44,523 nucleotides of DNA from Bacillota bacterium (GTDB lineage Bacteria > Bacillota > Clostridia > Lachnospirales > Lachnospiraceae). Within the stretch, counting starts at the first letter, position 1. Every line of letters starts with the position of its first letter. The stretch covers positions 1 to 44,523 of the forward strand of contig JAEZKA010000102.1 of the NCBI GenBank assembly GCA_023436225.1, read 5' to 3'. The notes beneath the pieces are model-generated. The model was not told the DNA's origin, ran no database searches, and was given only the letters and a program-made list of their open reading frames with translations. A program made the translations under genes and the position numbers. Below are positions 1-8,808 of this stretch, piece after piece.

Positions 1-98
1 CCTTTACCCGGTTTTACATGTTGAAACTCTATAATCTGATATACGTTATTGTCCATTTCTATTGTCAGACCGTTTCTGAAATCGCCTGCTGAAATCAT
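1..98 (-). CDS. efp: Elongation factor P, N-terminal part (cut by the window edge)
   Basis: The first 32 residues of a minus-strand protein are visible. They begin MISAGDFRNGLTIEMDNN and run on to HVKPGKG, the conserved opening of bacterial EF-P and its KOW-like domain I. EF-P binds the ribosome between the P and E sites and relieves stalling at polyproline stretches. The modified tip residue of the PGKG loop would lie just beyond the visible end. An AAGGAGG site precedes the ATG by a normal distance. The gene follows the M24 aminopeptidase on the same strand after 150 bp, an order common in Firmicutes. The rest of the gene lies outside the window. Confidence 0.95.
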   Translation of the reverse strand, partial: MISAGDFRNGLTIEMDNNVYQIIEFQHVKPGK

Positions 99-248
99 AT
101 ACAAAACTCCTCCTTAAAATTGACTACTCTTAAGTCTATAATAACCCAGACTTTTTTGCAACATTTTTTTTTATATCAAGTACATATTTCACGCATTTCC
201 AGATAAGGAAAGTAAAAATACACTTATCCTTCCGTGAATTTGTTTTGG

Positions 249-1316
249 TTACAGCTCAATCAGCTTCTTATTGGAGAAGGTAAAATTCTCACAACCATCC
301 TCGGTAACGACAACCAGATCTTCAATCCTTACACCGCCGAAGCCCTTTATATAGATGCCGGGCTCTACTGTCTCCGTCATTCCGGCTTCGATTGTATCAT
401 CCTCCAGCATCGATAATCTCGGGTTCTCATGAATATGAAGTCCTACGCTGTGTCCAAGTCCATGGCCAAAGCAGCCTTCATAACCTGCACTATAGATAAT
501 GTCACGAGCAACCTTATCCACCTCTTTGCCCTTAACTCCAGCCTTAATAAAATCAAGTGCCGCAAGCTGTGCCTTAAGAACGGTTTCATACACCTCTTTC
601 TGCTTTGCAGATGCCTTACCGATTACGATGGTTCTGGTCATATCCGAGCAATAGCCCTCATATACACAGCCAAAATCCATAGTCAGAAAATCACCCACTT
701 CAATCTTCTTGGAGGAAGGTACCGCATGAGGCATGGAGGAATTCACTCCGGATGCAACAATAGCTGGGAAGCTGCATCCCTGAGCCCCCTTTACTTTAAG
801 TAAATACTCAATTCTTGCTGCCACCTCAAGTTCCGTCATACCCGGCTTAATAAATCCAAGAATCTCGGTGAATACCTGATCACCGATGGACTCTGCGTGC
901 TTAATAAGCTCAAGCTCTCTTGGAGTTTTAATCCGTCTCATTGCTGTGATTTCATTGCCTAGAGGAACCAGCTCCTGCACCTGAAGCTTGTCCTTTAACT
1001 TGTTATACGTAGCGAACAGCATGTCCTCCGCTTCAAAGCCTAAGCGCTTAATTCCATCTATCTTAAGAAGGTCATTTAAGGCTTCCTCATAACCACCGTT
1101 TCCGATCGTAATAACCTCATAGCCCTCTGCCTCCATTTCCGCCTGGATGGTGTAACGAAAATCGGTTACCACTGCATGTCTCTTCTCGGAGATGTATACG
1201 TATCCTGTCTCACCTGCAAATCCACTGATATAGCGCATATTGTTTCCATTGGATATCATTACCGCTCCAATGGAAAGCTTCTGCAATAATTCTTGTACTC
1301 TCTTATAATTATCCAT
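249..1316 (-). CDS. Xaa-Pro aminopeptidase / M24 family metallopeptidase
   Basis: This 355-residue protein has a creatinase-type N-terminal domain followed by the M24 pita-bread catalytic domain. The five dinuclear-metal ligands are recognisable in order: Asp in MDFG, Asp in CSDMTRT, His in GHGLGHSVG, Glu in VEPGIY and Glu in GVRIEDL. The family removes N-terminal residues next to proline in the cytosol. I start it at the ATG giving MDNYKRVQ, because the longer frame opens with a TTG and non-conserved lysine-rich residues. The ribosome site (CAGGTAGAG) is only moderate. It sits between aroQ and efp on the same strand, a linkage typical of Clostridia. Whether it is a PepP or PepQ type cannot be decided by eye. 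Confidence 0.92.
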   Translation of the reverse strand: MDNYKRVQELLQKLSIGAVMISNGNNMRYISGFAGETGYVYISEKRHAVVTDFRYTIQAEMEAEGYEVITIGNGGYEEALNDLLKIDGIKRLGFEAEDMLFATYNKLKDKLQVQELVPLGNEITAMRRIKTPRELELIKHAESIGDQVFTEILGFIKPGMTELEVAARIEYLLKVKGAQGCSFPAIVASGVNSSMPHAVPSSKKIEVGDFLTMDFGCVYEGYCSDMTRTIVIGKASAKQKEVYETVLKAQLAALDFIKAGVKGKEVDKVARDIIYSAGYEGCFGHGLGHSVGLHIHENPRLSMLEDDTIEAGMTETVEPGIYIKGFGGVRIEDLVVVTEDGCENFTFSNKKLIEL

Positions 1317-1394
1317 AATCTCTACCTGTCTTTCTTCTTTTCTTTTTATTTTATTATAGGATAAACGCAGCAATCCTACTTGAAGCGTCTCTTC

Positions 1395-1835
1395 TTATGC
1401 CTTAGCTGATAATTCTATTATTGCTTCGATTGCTAACAGATATCCCTGTAGACCTAAGCCTGCAATCTGTCCGGTACATACTGGAGCCGTAACTGATTTA
1501 TGACGAAATTCTTCCCGCTGATGGATGTTCGAAATATGTACTTCAATCTTAGGGATGGTAAGTGAGGAGAGAGCATCACGGATAGCATAGCTGTAGTGAG
1601 TATAGGCACCCGGATTGATTATAATACCATCCACCTGATCATAATACGCCTTCTGAAGACGGTCTATAATTTCTCCCTCACCGTTGCTCTGAAATGTCTC
1701 CAGCACAATTTTCTTCTCCTTGGCTTTTTCCTCTAGCAGCTTTAGAAGATAACTATAATCCTGTGTTCCATAGATACCCTTTTCCCGTATACCCAGAAAA
1801 TTCAAATTAGGTCCGTTAATCACCAAAATTCTCAT
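1395..1835 (-). CDS. aroQ: 3-dehydroquinate dehydratase, type II
   Basis: This 146-residue protein converts 3-dehydroquinate to 3-dehydroshikimate in the shikimate pathway. It opens MRILVINGPNLNFLGIRE, followed by the IYG segment that carries the catalytic tyrosine. The INPGAYTHYSYAIRDAL block and the VHISNIHQREEFRHKS block are both intact, and the length is typical for the dodecameric type II enzyme. GGAGGAGAAAT precedes the ATG, which is why I use this start and not one seven codons upstream. The start overlaps the shikimate kinase stop as ATGA, so the two genes are probably translationally coupled. Confidence 0.96.
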   Translation of the reverse strand: MRILVINGPNLNFLGIREKGIYGTQDYSYLLKLLEEKAKEKKIVLETFQSNGEGEIIDRLQKAYYDQVDGIIINPGAYTHYSYAIRDALSSLTIPKIEVHISNIHQREEFRHKSVTAPVCTGQIAGLGLQGYLLAIEAIIELSAKA

Positions 1836-2380
1836 ATTTCTCCTCCATGATGGCACTCTGAGCCATCGAACTTCATATAAGCTTCCATGATTGTGGTTAC
1901 AAGCTCGTCTATTGATTTATGGTCGGTTATTATGATCTTGTGAGCTGCTCTCTCATAAATTGGAGTACGATAGTTTAACATGCTTTCTATCCGCATCTCC
2001 ATATCATCTCCTTGTAACAACGGTCTGGTCCTATCACCGGAAAGCCGCTTTATCGTCGTCTCTTTAGAGGCTTTTAGGTATACCACAAAGCCCATATCCT
2101 TTAGAAGCAGTGTATTCTCGTCTCGAAGGGGTAAACCGCCACCGGTCGATAATACGACATGATTAAGCTCCGGCAATAATTCCTGTAACAATCCCGTCTC
2201 CTTGCCACGAAAATATTCTTCGCCATGTAAAGCAAAGATATGATTGATGGTAGCTTGCTCTTTCTGCTCAATCAACTGATCCGTATCCCGGAAACGATAG
2301 GATAGCTTCTGTGCCAGCCGTTCCCCTATGCTAGTTTTACCACATCCCATAAAACCAATCAAGATGATATTGTGTTTCAT
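1832..2380 (-). CDS. aroK: Shikimate kinase
   Basis: This 182-residue P-loop kinase phosphorylates shikimate to shikimate 3-phosphate. The Walker A motif GFMGCGKTS lies near the N-terminus. FRDTDQLIE supplies the Asp residues that bind shikimate and magnesium, and STGGG is the glycine-rich substrate motif. GDRTRPLL near the middle fits the lid region. The chosen ATG (MKHNIILIGF) has AAGGGGAGT just upstream, and the 29 codons before it show no family similarity. It overlaps aroQ by four bases. Together with aroQ it forms a small aromatic amino acid module; other shikimate genes are not in the window. Confidence 0.95.
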   Translation of the reverse strand: MKHNIILIGFMGCGKTSIGERLAQKLSYRFRDTDQLIEQKEQATINHIFALHGEEYFRGKETGLLQELLPELNHVVLSTGGGLPLRDENTLLLKDMGFVVYLKASKETTIKRLSGDRTRPLLQGDDMEMRIESMLNYRTPIYERAAHKIIITDHKSIDELVTTIMEAYMKFDGSECHHGGEI

Positions 2381-2506
2381 ACTCCCCTTCATTTGAATCC
2401 TCTTAGCAATCATATTTTCTCTGACCTTATCCACAGTCATGCAAATAATTGACTGTTTTATACACATTTCACCTCAAAAAACCCGTTTATATACATTTTA
2501 TTGATA

Positions 2507-3025
2507 TTAATCCTGTTTAATCTTTCCTTTTGCCAGATCTTTCCGATAATAATGCAACACGATGCGCTCCAGCTTACGCTTGAGAACGATCTGTATTTCT
2601 TCCTTAGGATGAATAGGCCTTACCAAATAGGTCATCATGCCGACACGATTGGCACCGTATACATCGGTAAAAAGCTGGTCACCTACGAATATTGTATTAT
2701 CAATCCGGGTACCCATAATCTTGGTTGCACGGATATAATTCTTCGTGGACGGCTTATTGGCTTTATGAATGTAATTCGTTCCTATTTTCTCGTTAAAACG
2801 CCGCACTCTCTCGTCACTATTATTGGAGATGAGGCAGGTCTTAAAACCAATTTGCTTCAGTCTCACAAATAGCTTTATCGCACGGTCGCTGGCATCTGCT
2901 CCATGTTCGACCAAGGTATTATCAATATCAAACAGAATCCCACGATATCCTTCCTTATATAGTTGTTCGTAATCGATATCATAGGAAGATGATGCTAATC
3001 TCTTAGGATAAAATCTACGCAGCAT
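2507..3025 (-). CDS. yqeG: YqeG-family HAD phosphatase (subfamily IIIA)
   Basis: This 172-residue protein belongs to the YqeG/PGPMatase-like HAD group. The nucleophile motif ILFDIDNTLVEHG has the DxDxT signature, SNNS is motif II, and the KPSTKNY lysine and VGDQLFTDVYGA form motifs III and IV. In other organisms related proteins act as phosphatidylglycerophosphate phosphatases or remain uncharacterised. A strong AGGAGG sits six bases before the ATG of MLRRFYPKR, which sets the start; 46 further upstream codons look non-coding and overlap the previous gene. It lies on the same strand as aroK, 126 bp upstream of it, and downstream of the VWA gene. Confidence 0.92.
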   Translation of the reverse strand: MLRRFYPKRLASSSYDIDYEQLYKEGYRGILFDIDNTLVEHGADASDRAIKLFVRLKQIGFKTCLISNNSDERVRRFNEKIGTNYIHKANKPSTKNYIRATKIMGTRIDNTIFVGDQLFTDVYGANRVGMMTYLVRPIHPKEEIQIVLKRKLERIVLHYYRKDLAKGKIKQD

Positions 3026-3128
3026 AGGACCTCCTGTATCTGCACATTTTACTATATTCTGCGCTGTTTTTCGTAACCTAATCCATGGATTCATTATAAC
3101 AAGCGAATGTTTATAGCACAAGCATATA

Positions 3129-4529
3129 TCATAGCTTTTCCTGATTATTATTAGAAAATCCACCTTTTTCTACATCCATAGAGTCCAAAACATTGTCTTT
3201 GGTATCAATATTACTCAACTTCTTAACCACTCCGTAAGGCTCTTTTAAGGAAAGCTGCTCCCCTCTGCCGGATAGGACCCAAAGGGTCTTATAGCCTCGG
3301 GGTATTACCCGCAGCTTATCCTCACCTTTTCCATCCGTAAAATAAATCAGTAAATTAAACTTGTTTTGATTCGCATATTCAAAGACTGGATTAAACTTCG
3401 TACCACCCTTTTTGTGTGTTCTAGCCTTAATATCCTTTGTTGATTTCACTTTATAAGCACGTCGGATCTCATCATCACATTCAATAATCGTAATCTCATG
3501 ATTATAATTTTTAACAATACTAAGTACTTCCGTGATCGCCTGCTGAAACTCCTCTTCACTCATACTCGCACTGATATCCAGCGCAACCGCAATTTTTGCT
3601 TTATGGCTTCTCAACTGCCCTCTTAAATCAACTCGTTCCGGTTGTCTTCTGTTTCGTCTGGTTATTGTCTTCTTTTTGTTGCTCTCTACTGTTCCCACAA
3701 TCCTGCTCAGGTATAGTTTCCAAGGTAATTCCCCCTTATCCCCCCTTAGTGCCTCGATGAGATTTTCTATGTAGGCTTCAACCTCACCCTTTCGGGAAAC
3801 AGCCATCATCTTTTCGGTGAATTCACGTAGTGTCTTATCATCAACATCATCGGTCTCTTCCCACAGATCATGGGCTCGTTCTGCCTGAAACTCGGCTTCG
3901 ATCAATTCATTGTCCTCACTGTCAACCGCAAGCTCCTTCTTCTCCTCCTCCTGTAAATCAAGAGCGAGTTGTAGCTTTTCTACATAATATTCGAAGGATT
4001 GATAGGGTTTTAAGTGTAGGTTATAATGAATATTGACCCATTCCAAAGTAATGGCATACGGTGGCAGATTGCTTAAGTATTTATTCACTACAATATCCAT
4101 CGCCATATTGATTGCCAAATTACTGTAGCTCCCCTTAAGCTCCTTAGCTCGTACCATGTGCATTGATAATATATGAAGTATCTCATGCTTTATTGTACTC
4201 TCCATCTGCCATAGACTTAGCTTTAAGAAAAGGATTGGATTGAAATAGATTACGTATTTTGCTCCATGAAAATTAACAGCCGTTGGGCTGCTGATATCAA
4301 ATCTAATCTCTCTTGCCATCTGAAACATAAAATATCCATAGAAATTATCCTTATCCTCCAAAAGACTGAGATTTACTTTATCTACAACAACATCAAACTC
4401 TCTTCGAAAGTCTTCCGGGATCATTAAATCTGCTTTTAACTCATACTTATTTTCAGCCAAATATACCTTTATAATACTTTTTGCCTTCTCATATAACTCT
4501 TTTGCGTGACTATCAAAATATGCTTCCAT
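3129..4529 (-). CDS. VWA-like protein with HExxH metallopeptidase-like N-terminal domain (DUF2201 type)
   Basis: This 466-residue protein has two parts. Residues about 1-190 form a putative metallopeptidase domain with HEILHILSMH at 115-124, an HExxHxxxxH arrangement that could bind zinc. An acidic stretch follows (about 195-240). The C-terminal part from about 300 is a VWA-like domain with DISAS at 318-322 as the metal-ion-dependent adhesion (MIDAS) motif, then YFTDG near its end. There is no signal peptide or membrane segment, so it should be cytosolic. It starts 53 bp after the stop of the MoxR-type ATPase. MoxR ATPases commonly work with VWA proteins as chaperone-like complexes, so a shared complex is likely. 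The substrate is unknown and peptidase activity is unproven. Confidence 0.85.
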   Translation of the reverse strand: MEAYFDSHAKELYEKAKSIIKVYLAENKYELKADLMIPEDFRREFDVVVDKVNLSLLEDKDNFYGYFMFQMAREIRFDISSPTAVNFHGAKYVIYFNPILFLKLSLWQMESTIKHEILHILSMHMVRAKELKGSYSNLAINMAMDIVVNKYLSNLPPYAITLEWVNIHYNLHLKPYQSFEYYVEKLQLALDLQEEEKKELAVDSEDNELIEAEFQAERAHDLWEETDDVDDKTLREFTEKMMAVSRKGEVEAYIENLIEALRGDKGELPWKLYLSRIVGTVESNKKKTITRRNRRQPERVDLRGQLRSHKAKIAVALDISASMSEEEFQQAITEVLSIVKNYNHEITIIECDDEIRRAYKVKSTKDIKARTHKKGGTKFNPVFEYANQNKFNLLIYFTDGKGEDKLRVIPRGYKTLWVLSGRGEQLSLKEPYGVVKKLSNIDTKDNVLDSMDVEKGGFSNNNQEKL

Positions 4530-4582
4530 CTACCTTCTCCATACTGTATTATAAGACTGCCTCGTTTTATTCAAAAATCCCC

Positions 4583-5713
4583 TTAGCCTTTCACTAATGA
4601 GTAGGCTTCAAAATATAAGTCAACAAAGGCTTCCTTTTCAATGGCATATCGATAAACTTCGGGATAACAATTCCGAAGATCCTTCATAATGCCTACCCTT
4701 AGATCTATCGGATAGATCCTTAATAATTCGATCAGACGCTCCACCTTATTATCCGTATCTTCCTGGTCGCTTTTCATGGATAGTTCGAGACTTTTCAGTA
4801 TATTCTTAGCCGATAGATAAAGTCTTGTATGGGTCTCGGTTCGTACTCTCTCCACAATCGCTTCTGTGATAGACCTTTCCCGAAATACATCCTCAAAGGA
4901 TACTAACGGTCTATAATCAGACTCTGCAAAGTTGATAAATTCCTCGGCGATCAGTTTTCCTACATTTCCTTTCAAAACATTTAAAAAAACCGTTCTTGGT
5001 ATCGAGTCCTTATGTTCCAGATACACTTTATATGCCTTCGAGATTCTCTCATAGCTTCTGGGGGTTGCACGAATGCTATCCTCGTTTAACCGATGCAGAT
5101 ATTCCGGGAAGGTGGAGATAAACTCTATCACCTTTTGTTCCAACCCGGCATCGGTCGCCCAATCCAGCCACTGGATATAATCCGGCTCCATATATAGCCA
5201 TACAAACCTATTTTCCTGGGCAGCATCCATATCAACCACCTGATAGTCAAAATCAGAGCCATATTTACTGGAAGGGTTCATCGCAGCAAGAATTTTGACA
5301 TCCTTATTAAGCTTATAGCCATTAATTTCACGATTTAGTATTAGGTTCATCAGCTCCTGCTGAACCGTATGTTCACAACGATTAATTTCATCAATAAACA
5401 GAAGCACACGATTCCCCTTCTCTATCTCCTGATCAATTTCCCTGAGCTTGTTATGAACAGCATATACCGTAGTCTTATGTTCGATTCTTTCTCCGTTCTC
5501 ATTCAATAGAGTATATGTCTCAATGGTAGGCAGCCCGCCGATTTCACCCTCTTTGAGAAGATTTCCGTCTATCACAATTAAGCTCCAGTGATTTCGCTTA
5601 GCAAGATCATTGGCTAGTGCTGTCTTACCAATTCCGCTTTCTCCGACGAGCAAGGGAACTTCACCGGTTGCAATCACTAGCTGAGCACTTTTTAAGGTAT
5701 CGTTATAATTCAT
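4583..5713 (-). CDS. MoxR-type AAA+ ATPase
   Basis: This 376-residue protein is an AAA+ ATPase with Walker A GESGIGKT at residues 24-31 and Walker B LLFIDEIN at 104-111. The following AAMNPSS sensor 1 segment is typical of MoxR/RavA-like ATPases. The C-terminal third is helical with no recognised domain. Such ATPases usually remodel or load partner proteins through a VWA protein encoded beside them, and here that partner is the next gene downstream. AGGAGG lies seven bases before the ATG, so the start is secure. It follows the DUF4116-repeat gene by 50 bp with no obvious terminator, which suggests a three-gene operon. Confidence 0.9.
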   Translation of the reverse strand: MNYNDTLKSAQLVIATGEVPLLVGESGIGKTALANDLAKRNHWSLIVIDGNLLKEGEIGGLPTIETYTLLNENGERIEHKTTVYAVHNKLREIDQEIEKGNRVLLFIDEINRCEHTVQQELMNLILNREINGYKLNKDVKILAAMNPSSKYGSDFDYQVVDMDAAQENRFVWLYMEPDYIQWLDWATDAGLEQKVIEFISTFPEYLHRLNEDSIRATPRSYERISKAYKVYLEHKDSIPRTVFLNVLKGNVGKLIAEEFINFAESDYRPLVSFEDVFRERSITEAIVERVRTETHTRLYLSAKNILKSLELSMKSDQEDTDNKVERLIELLRIYPIDLRVGIMKDLRNCYPEVYRYAIEKEAFVDLYFEAYSLVKG

Positions 5714-5763
5714 AATTTCCTCCTATGCTGCACAAATTCTCCGATTGAAATAATCATAGATTT

Positions 5764-6567
5764 TTAATCTATGATCTTCAGTTTTTCATCTACTGCAATT
5801 CTTTTTGCCTTCCTACTTCCATATTGACGAATTAACATTATCTTTTCGATTGGCTTCATGTCAAATTGATCCATCGTATTATAATTGATAAAATCTCTGA
5901 CGTATTTCTCCTCCACCTCTTCCATAGATAATACTTCCTTTAGTACTGTCTCTAAATCAACTCTTGTGATCTCCTTCTTTACATATTTGATCACAAGAAA
6001 GTTCACTTTCAAATATTCCAGTATTTGATCTCTGTCTAAGTCATCAATAAAGGTAATTGCCTCTTCATTATTCTCAATTGCAATTAGTTTCGCTTGATGA
6101 GTCGGTGCTTTAATTAATCTAAGTGCCTCATAATGTGCCTTCACGACCTCAACCTGAACTCTCGCATTGGGTTCTTTGATAAACTTGATGGAGTCGTAAT
6201 TCTTCCTTACGGCAATTAATTGTAGCTCTTCACTGGGGCTATTGATATATTTTATCGCCCATCCTGCCTGCTCTAATGCTAATCTTATTACCTGCTCTGA
6301 AGGCTTTTGTATATACTCCAGATTAATCCATCCACCCTTGATTGCCTTTATCATCATATCCTCTGTCGGGTCATTGATGAACTTAATCGCATGCGGATTA
6401 TTATCCAAGGCTAATTCCTGCATCTGTCTCGTAGGATTATCTATATATTCTAGCAGAAGTCCGTTTTTACGAACCGCCATCAGCTTCATTTCCTCTGTAG
6501 GATTTTCTATCGAATGAATCGCATGTGGATTCTTTTTTATGATCTCAATCAGATTATTATTTTCCAT
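5764..6567 (-). CDS. DUF4116-like repeat protein
   Basis: This 267-residue protein consists of about eight tandem units of 22-24 residues with the pattern NPTEEMxLxAVxxNxxAIxFI. Clear units begin near NPHAIHSIENPTEE, NGLLLEYIDNPT, NPHAIKFINDPTED and GWAIKYINSPSEE. This matches DUF4116-type helical repeats, which I would expect to fold as a solenoid for protein binding. It has no signal peptide. The start at MENNNLIEI has an AAGGAAAG site; 42 codons upstream are AT-rich and non-conserved. It is the first gene of the probable operon with the MoxR ATPase and VWA protein, so it may present substrates to them. That role is inference. Confidence 0.82.
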   Translation of the reverse strand: MENNNLIEIIKKNPHAIHSIENPTEEMKLMAVRKNGLLLEYIDNPTRQMQELALDNNPHAIKFINDPTEDMMIKAIKGGWINLEYIQKPSEQVIRLALEQAGWAIKYINSPSEELQLIAVRKNYDSIKFIKEPNARVQVEVVKAHYEALRLIKAPTHQAKLIAIENNEEAITFIDDLDRDQILEYLKVNFLVIKYVKKEITRVDLETVLKEVLSMEEVEEKYVRDFINYNTMDQFDMKPIEKIMLIRQYGSRKAKRIAVDEKLKIID

Positions 6568-6696
6568 ATTGTTACTTTCCTTCTGAATACCTATTAAAAT
6601 GTATAGATTTCTTATTATAATTAGTAAATAATATAAGTCAATTAAAATAGAATGATTATACCACCAAATGAGAGAAGGGTCTATAAATTGCACAAA

Positions 6697-6782
6697 AAAG
6701 AATCAAACCGACAGTGAATCGACCCCCAAAAGTTAGATCAAAATCTAACTCTTAGGGGTCACATCACAGGTCTGATTCTCTT
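6697..6782 (-). terminator. Compound hairpin terminator after the GH5 gene
   Basis: An inner near-perfect 18-bp stem (6721-6738 with 6743-6760, loop CAAA) lies inside an outer stem of about 11 bp (6699-6709 with 6769-6779). Reading leftward, the outer stem runs directly into TTCTTTTTTG, the U-tract of a factor-independent terminator for the GH5 transcript. The two-layer structure is larger than a normal terminator. Confidence 0.7.
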
Positions 6783-6804
6783 ATTGTGATTGTATATTAC
6801 TGAT

Positions 6805-7821
6805 TTATTGCTTTCTGCTGACGATCTTAATCAGTTTCTTATCTCTTACCTTTGATTCCAAATCCACCATAGGAAAGCTCATCAGCTTATAGGTCCAAAC
6901 TGCTCTTCCGATGCCATATTCGATCAAGATATCACATACATCCTCATGCCAACGAAGATTGCTATCCATCGGAGCATGATCAATTACACCATACTCACCA
7001 CAATAGATAGGAACCTTACGCTCTCTCATAAATTCCAAAGCCGGTTGTAGATAATTACGGATATAGTCCTTGCCTACCCTCTCTTCAAAGGTAAGGTTTC
7101 TTCGAAAATCCACAGACTGTTTCAAGTAATTGTTATAAGCCTCTACTCCGGAGGGATAGGATACCTCGAACTTCAACTCCTTCATCAGTGGTTCCCACCT
7201 AGCTTTCTGATGGGTAAAGATATGAGGCTCATAGAAATGGAATGTATATACAAGCTTATCATCATCGATATAATCCAGTTCCTTAAGAGTTGTTACACTA
7301 TTATAATTATTACCACCTAAGATAATAACTCTCTCCTGATCAATCTCACGGATCACAGCGATTGCTCTTTTACTTAACTTATTCCAGCGATCAGAATTAT
7401 ACTCCACAATCTCATTTAATAATTCAAATATGACATTCTTACCGTAATATCTCTTCGCGATGGTCCTCCAGATTTCCAGAAAGCGTTCCTGAAGGGCATC
7501 ATCCTCGAACAGTCTATTTTCCTTGAGTGAATGGAAGGCATATCCCGGTGTTCTATGAAGATCCAGAATGATATTCAGATTGTTAGCCTCGCACCAACGA
7601 ATACACTGATCTATATAGGTAAACCCTTCCTCCTGATCATCACCCTCAATCACCGTGTAATCGATTGGTAATCTTACATGGTCCATTCCCCAGGAAGCAA
7701 TCTGCTTAATATCCTTTTCGGTAATAAATGTATCAAAATGTTCCTTACTCGCTTCTCTAAACTGCGATATCCAGCCACCGAGATTTACACCGGCTTGATA
7801 TCCTACTAAGATATTTGTCAT
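6805..7821 (-). CDS. Glycoside hydrolase family 5 (cellulase-like), cytosolic
   Basis: This 338-residue protein has the (beta/alpha)8 GH5 pattern. FELLNE places the acid/base Glu at residue 137, and YCGEYG places the nucleophile Glu at about 276. VRLPIDY near residue 50, DLH at 87-89 and FHFYEPH at 195-200 are further GH5 motifs around the active site. No signal peptide, carbohydrate-binding module or dockerin is present, so it probably acts inside the cell on imported oligosaccharides. Exact substrate (glucan, mannan or other) cannot be told by eye. A GGGAAGGATATC segment supplies the ribosome site. The gene stands alone between two terminators, with no transporter next to it. Confidence 0.9.
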   Translation of the reverse strand: MTNILVGYQAGVNLGGWISQFREASKEHFDTFITEKDIKQIASWGMDHVRLPIDYTVIEGDDQEEGFTYIDQCIRWCEANNLNIILDLHRTPGYAFHSLKENRLFEDDALQERFLEIWRTIAKRYYGKNVIFELLNEIVEYNSDRWNKLSKRAIAVIREIDQERVIILGGNNYNSVTTLKELDYIDDDKLVYTFHFYEPHIFTHQKARWEPLMKELKFEVSYPSGVEAYNNYLKQSVDFRRNLTFEERVGKDYIRNYLQPALEFMRERKVPIYCGEYGVIDHAPMDSNLRWHEDVCDILIEYGIGRAVWTYKLMSFPMVDLESKVRDKKLIKIVSRKQ

Positions 7822-7882
7822 GATATCCTTCCCTCACTTCCTATCATTCTCAAAGTATCGCTGTTGTTTAATGCATAAAAAC

Positions 7883-7920
7883 AGAACCCATATACTATAC
7901 AAGAATAGTATATGGGTTCT
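7883..7920 (-). terminator. Terminator of mscL
   Basis: A perfect 15-bp stem (7883-7897 with 7906-7920) has an 8-base loop. On the minus strand it is followed by GTTTTTATG, so it should end the mscL transcript. Confidence 0.85.
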
Positions 7921-8058
7921 AGATCATTTTCAATGGAGATAATCTTATAAGAAATGCAATATCTTATAATGATATAATTCGACCTTCTTATTGAACTGTC
8001 TTAGAAGTATGCCAGTCCAAATAAAGGTCATGTTGAATAAAAATATCTGATGTTCAAA

Positions 8059-8493
8059 CTACTCCTGAATATCAGAGGTACAGTTAGGGCACTTAGTCGC
8101 CTTAATATGAATGTCCGTGAAGCAATGAGGACATTGCTTGGTAGTCGGGGCTGCAGGTGCTTCCGGCTTCTTTAGCTTATTAATCCATCTTACCATCAAA
8201 AATACAACGAAGGCCATAATGAGAAAATTTAACACACCGGAAATAAAAGTACCATAATTAACGGTAGCAACATTTGCCTCTTTTGCCAATTCAATTGTTT
8301 TATAATACTTACCGTCCAGTGCGATAAACAGGTTTGAGAAATCAATCCTCTTCGTTAAAATGCTGAGTAAAGGCATGATAATATCATTCACCAATGAATT
8401 AACGATACTGCTGAAAGCACCACCGATAATAATACCAACAGCCAGATCAATCATATTACCCCTTAATGCAAACTTCTTAAATTCTTTTAACAT
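8059..8493 (-). CDS. mscL: Large-conductance mechanosensitive channel with C-terminal zinc ribbon
   Basis: This 144-residue membrane protein is MscL, the pentameric channel that opens under osmotic downshock. The N-terminal amphipathic helix (MLKEFKKFALRGNMIDLAVG) and TM1 run to about residue 45. A short periplasmic-type loop follows, then TM2 (around FISGVLNFLIMAFVVFLMV) and a basic stretch. The last 25 residues hold CPHC and CPNC, ten residues apart, a zinc-ribbon-like tail in place of a plain charged C-terminal helix. GGAGG precedes the ATG by 8-9 bases; the longer frame upstream is not conserved. It has its own terminator and appears to be a single-gene unit. Confidence 0.95.
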   Translation of the reverse strand: MLKEFKKFALRGNMIDLAVGIIIGGAFSSIVNSLVNDIIMPLLSILTKRIDFSNLFIALDGKYYKTIELAKEANVATVNYGTFISGVLNFLIMAFVVFLMVRWINKLKKPEAPAAPTTKQCPHCFTDIHIKATKCPNCTSDIQE

Positions 8494-8808
8494 AATCAAG
8501 TTCCTCCGTAATGCAATGATATAATTTACTCTTTGGTTTCTATTTAAGCTTTCCATCTTTCTCCTGTCGTATACCAGTTAAACAGAATAACGTACACAAT
8601 AACATAGAAAAGTATGCTGTTCAGATAAAAATCAGCTAAATCAATTGTTATCCTTAATTAACTATATATCATATATCAATTTAATTCTATAGAAAAAAAT
8701 ACTTATATACTCATGTTATGATACCAACCGCCTCAATAATTGCTGCCTTCGCCTCAATAATGTTATCTTCTGATTTAACAACATACCGTATCAGTACTTC
8801 TTATACAA
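8494..8808. other. Intergenic region of 315 bp
   Basis: This AT-rich stretch lies between the GNAT gene and mscL and should hold the mscL promoter, although I cannot fix one. A 12-base sequence CGCCTCAATAAT occurs twice (8729-8740 and 8750-8761). I see no RNA gene or complete reading frame here. Confidence 0.4.

Noticed and set aside
8711..8800. A 29-codon minus-strand frame with a repeated IIEA motif, possibly a gene remnant.
   Set aside because: It has no start codon or ribosome site and is bounded by stops. The repeat may simply come from the duplicated 12-base CGCCTCAATAAT.
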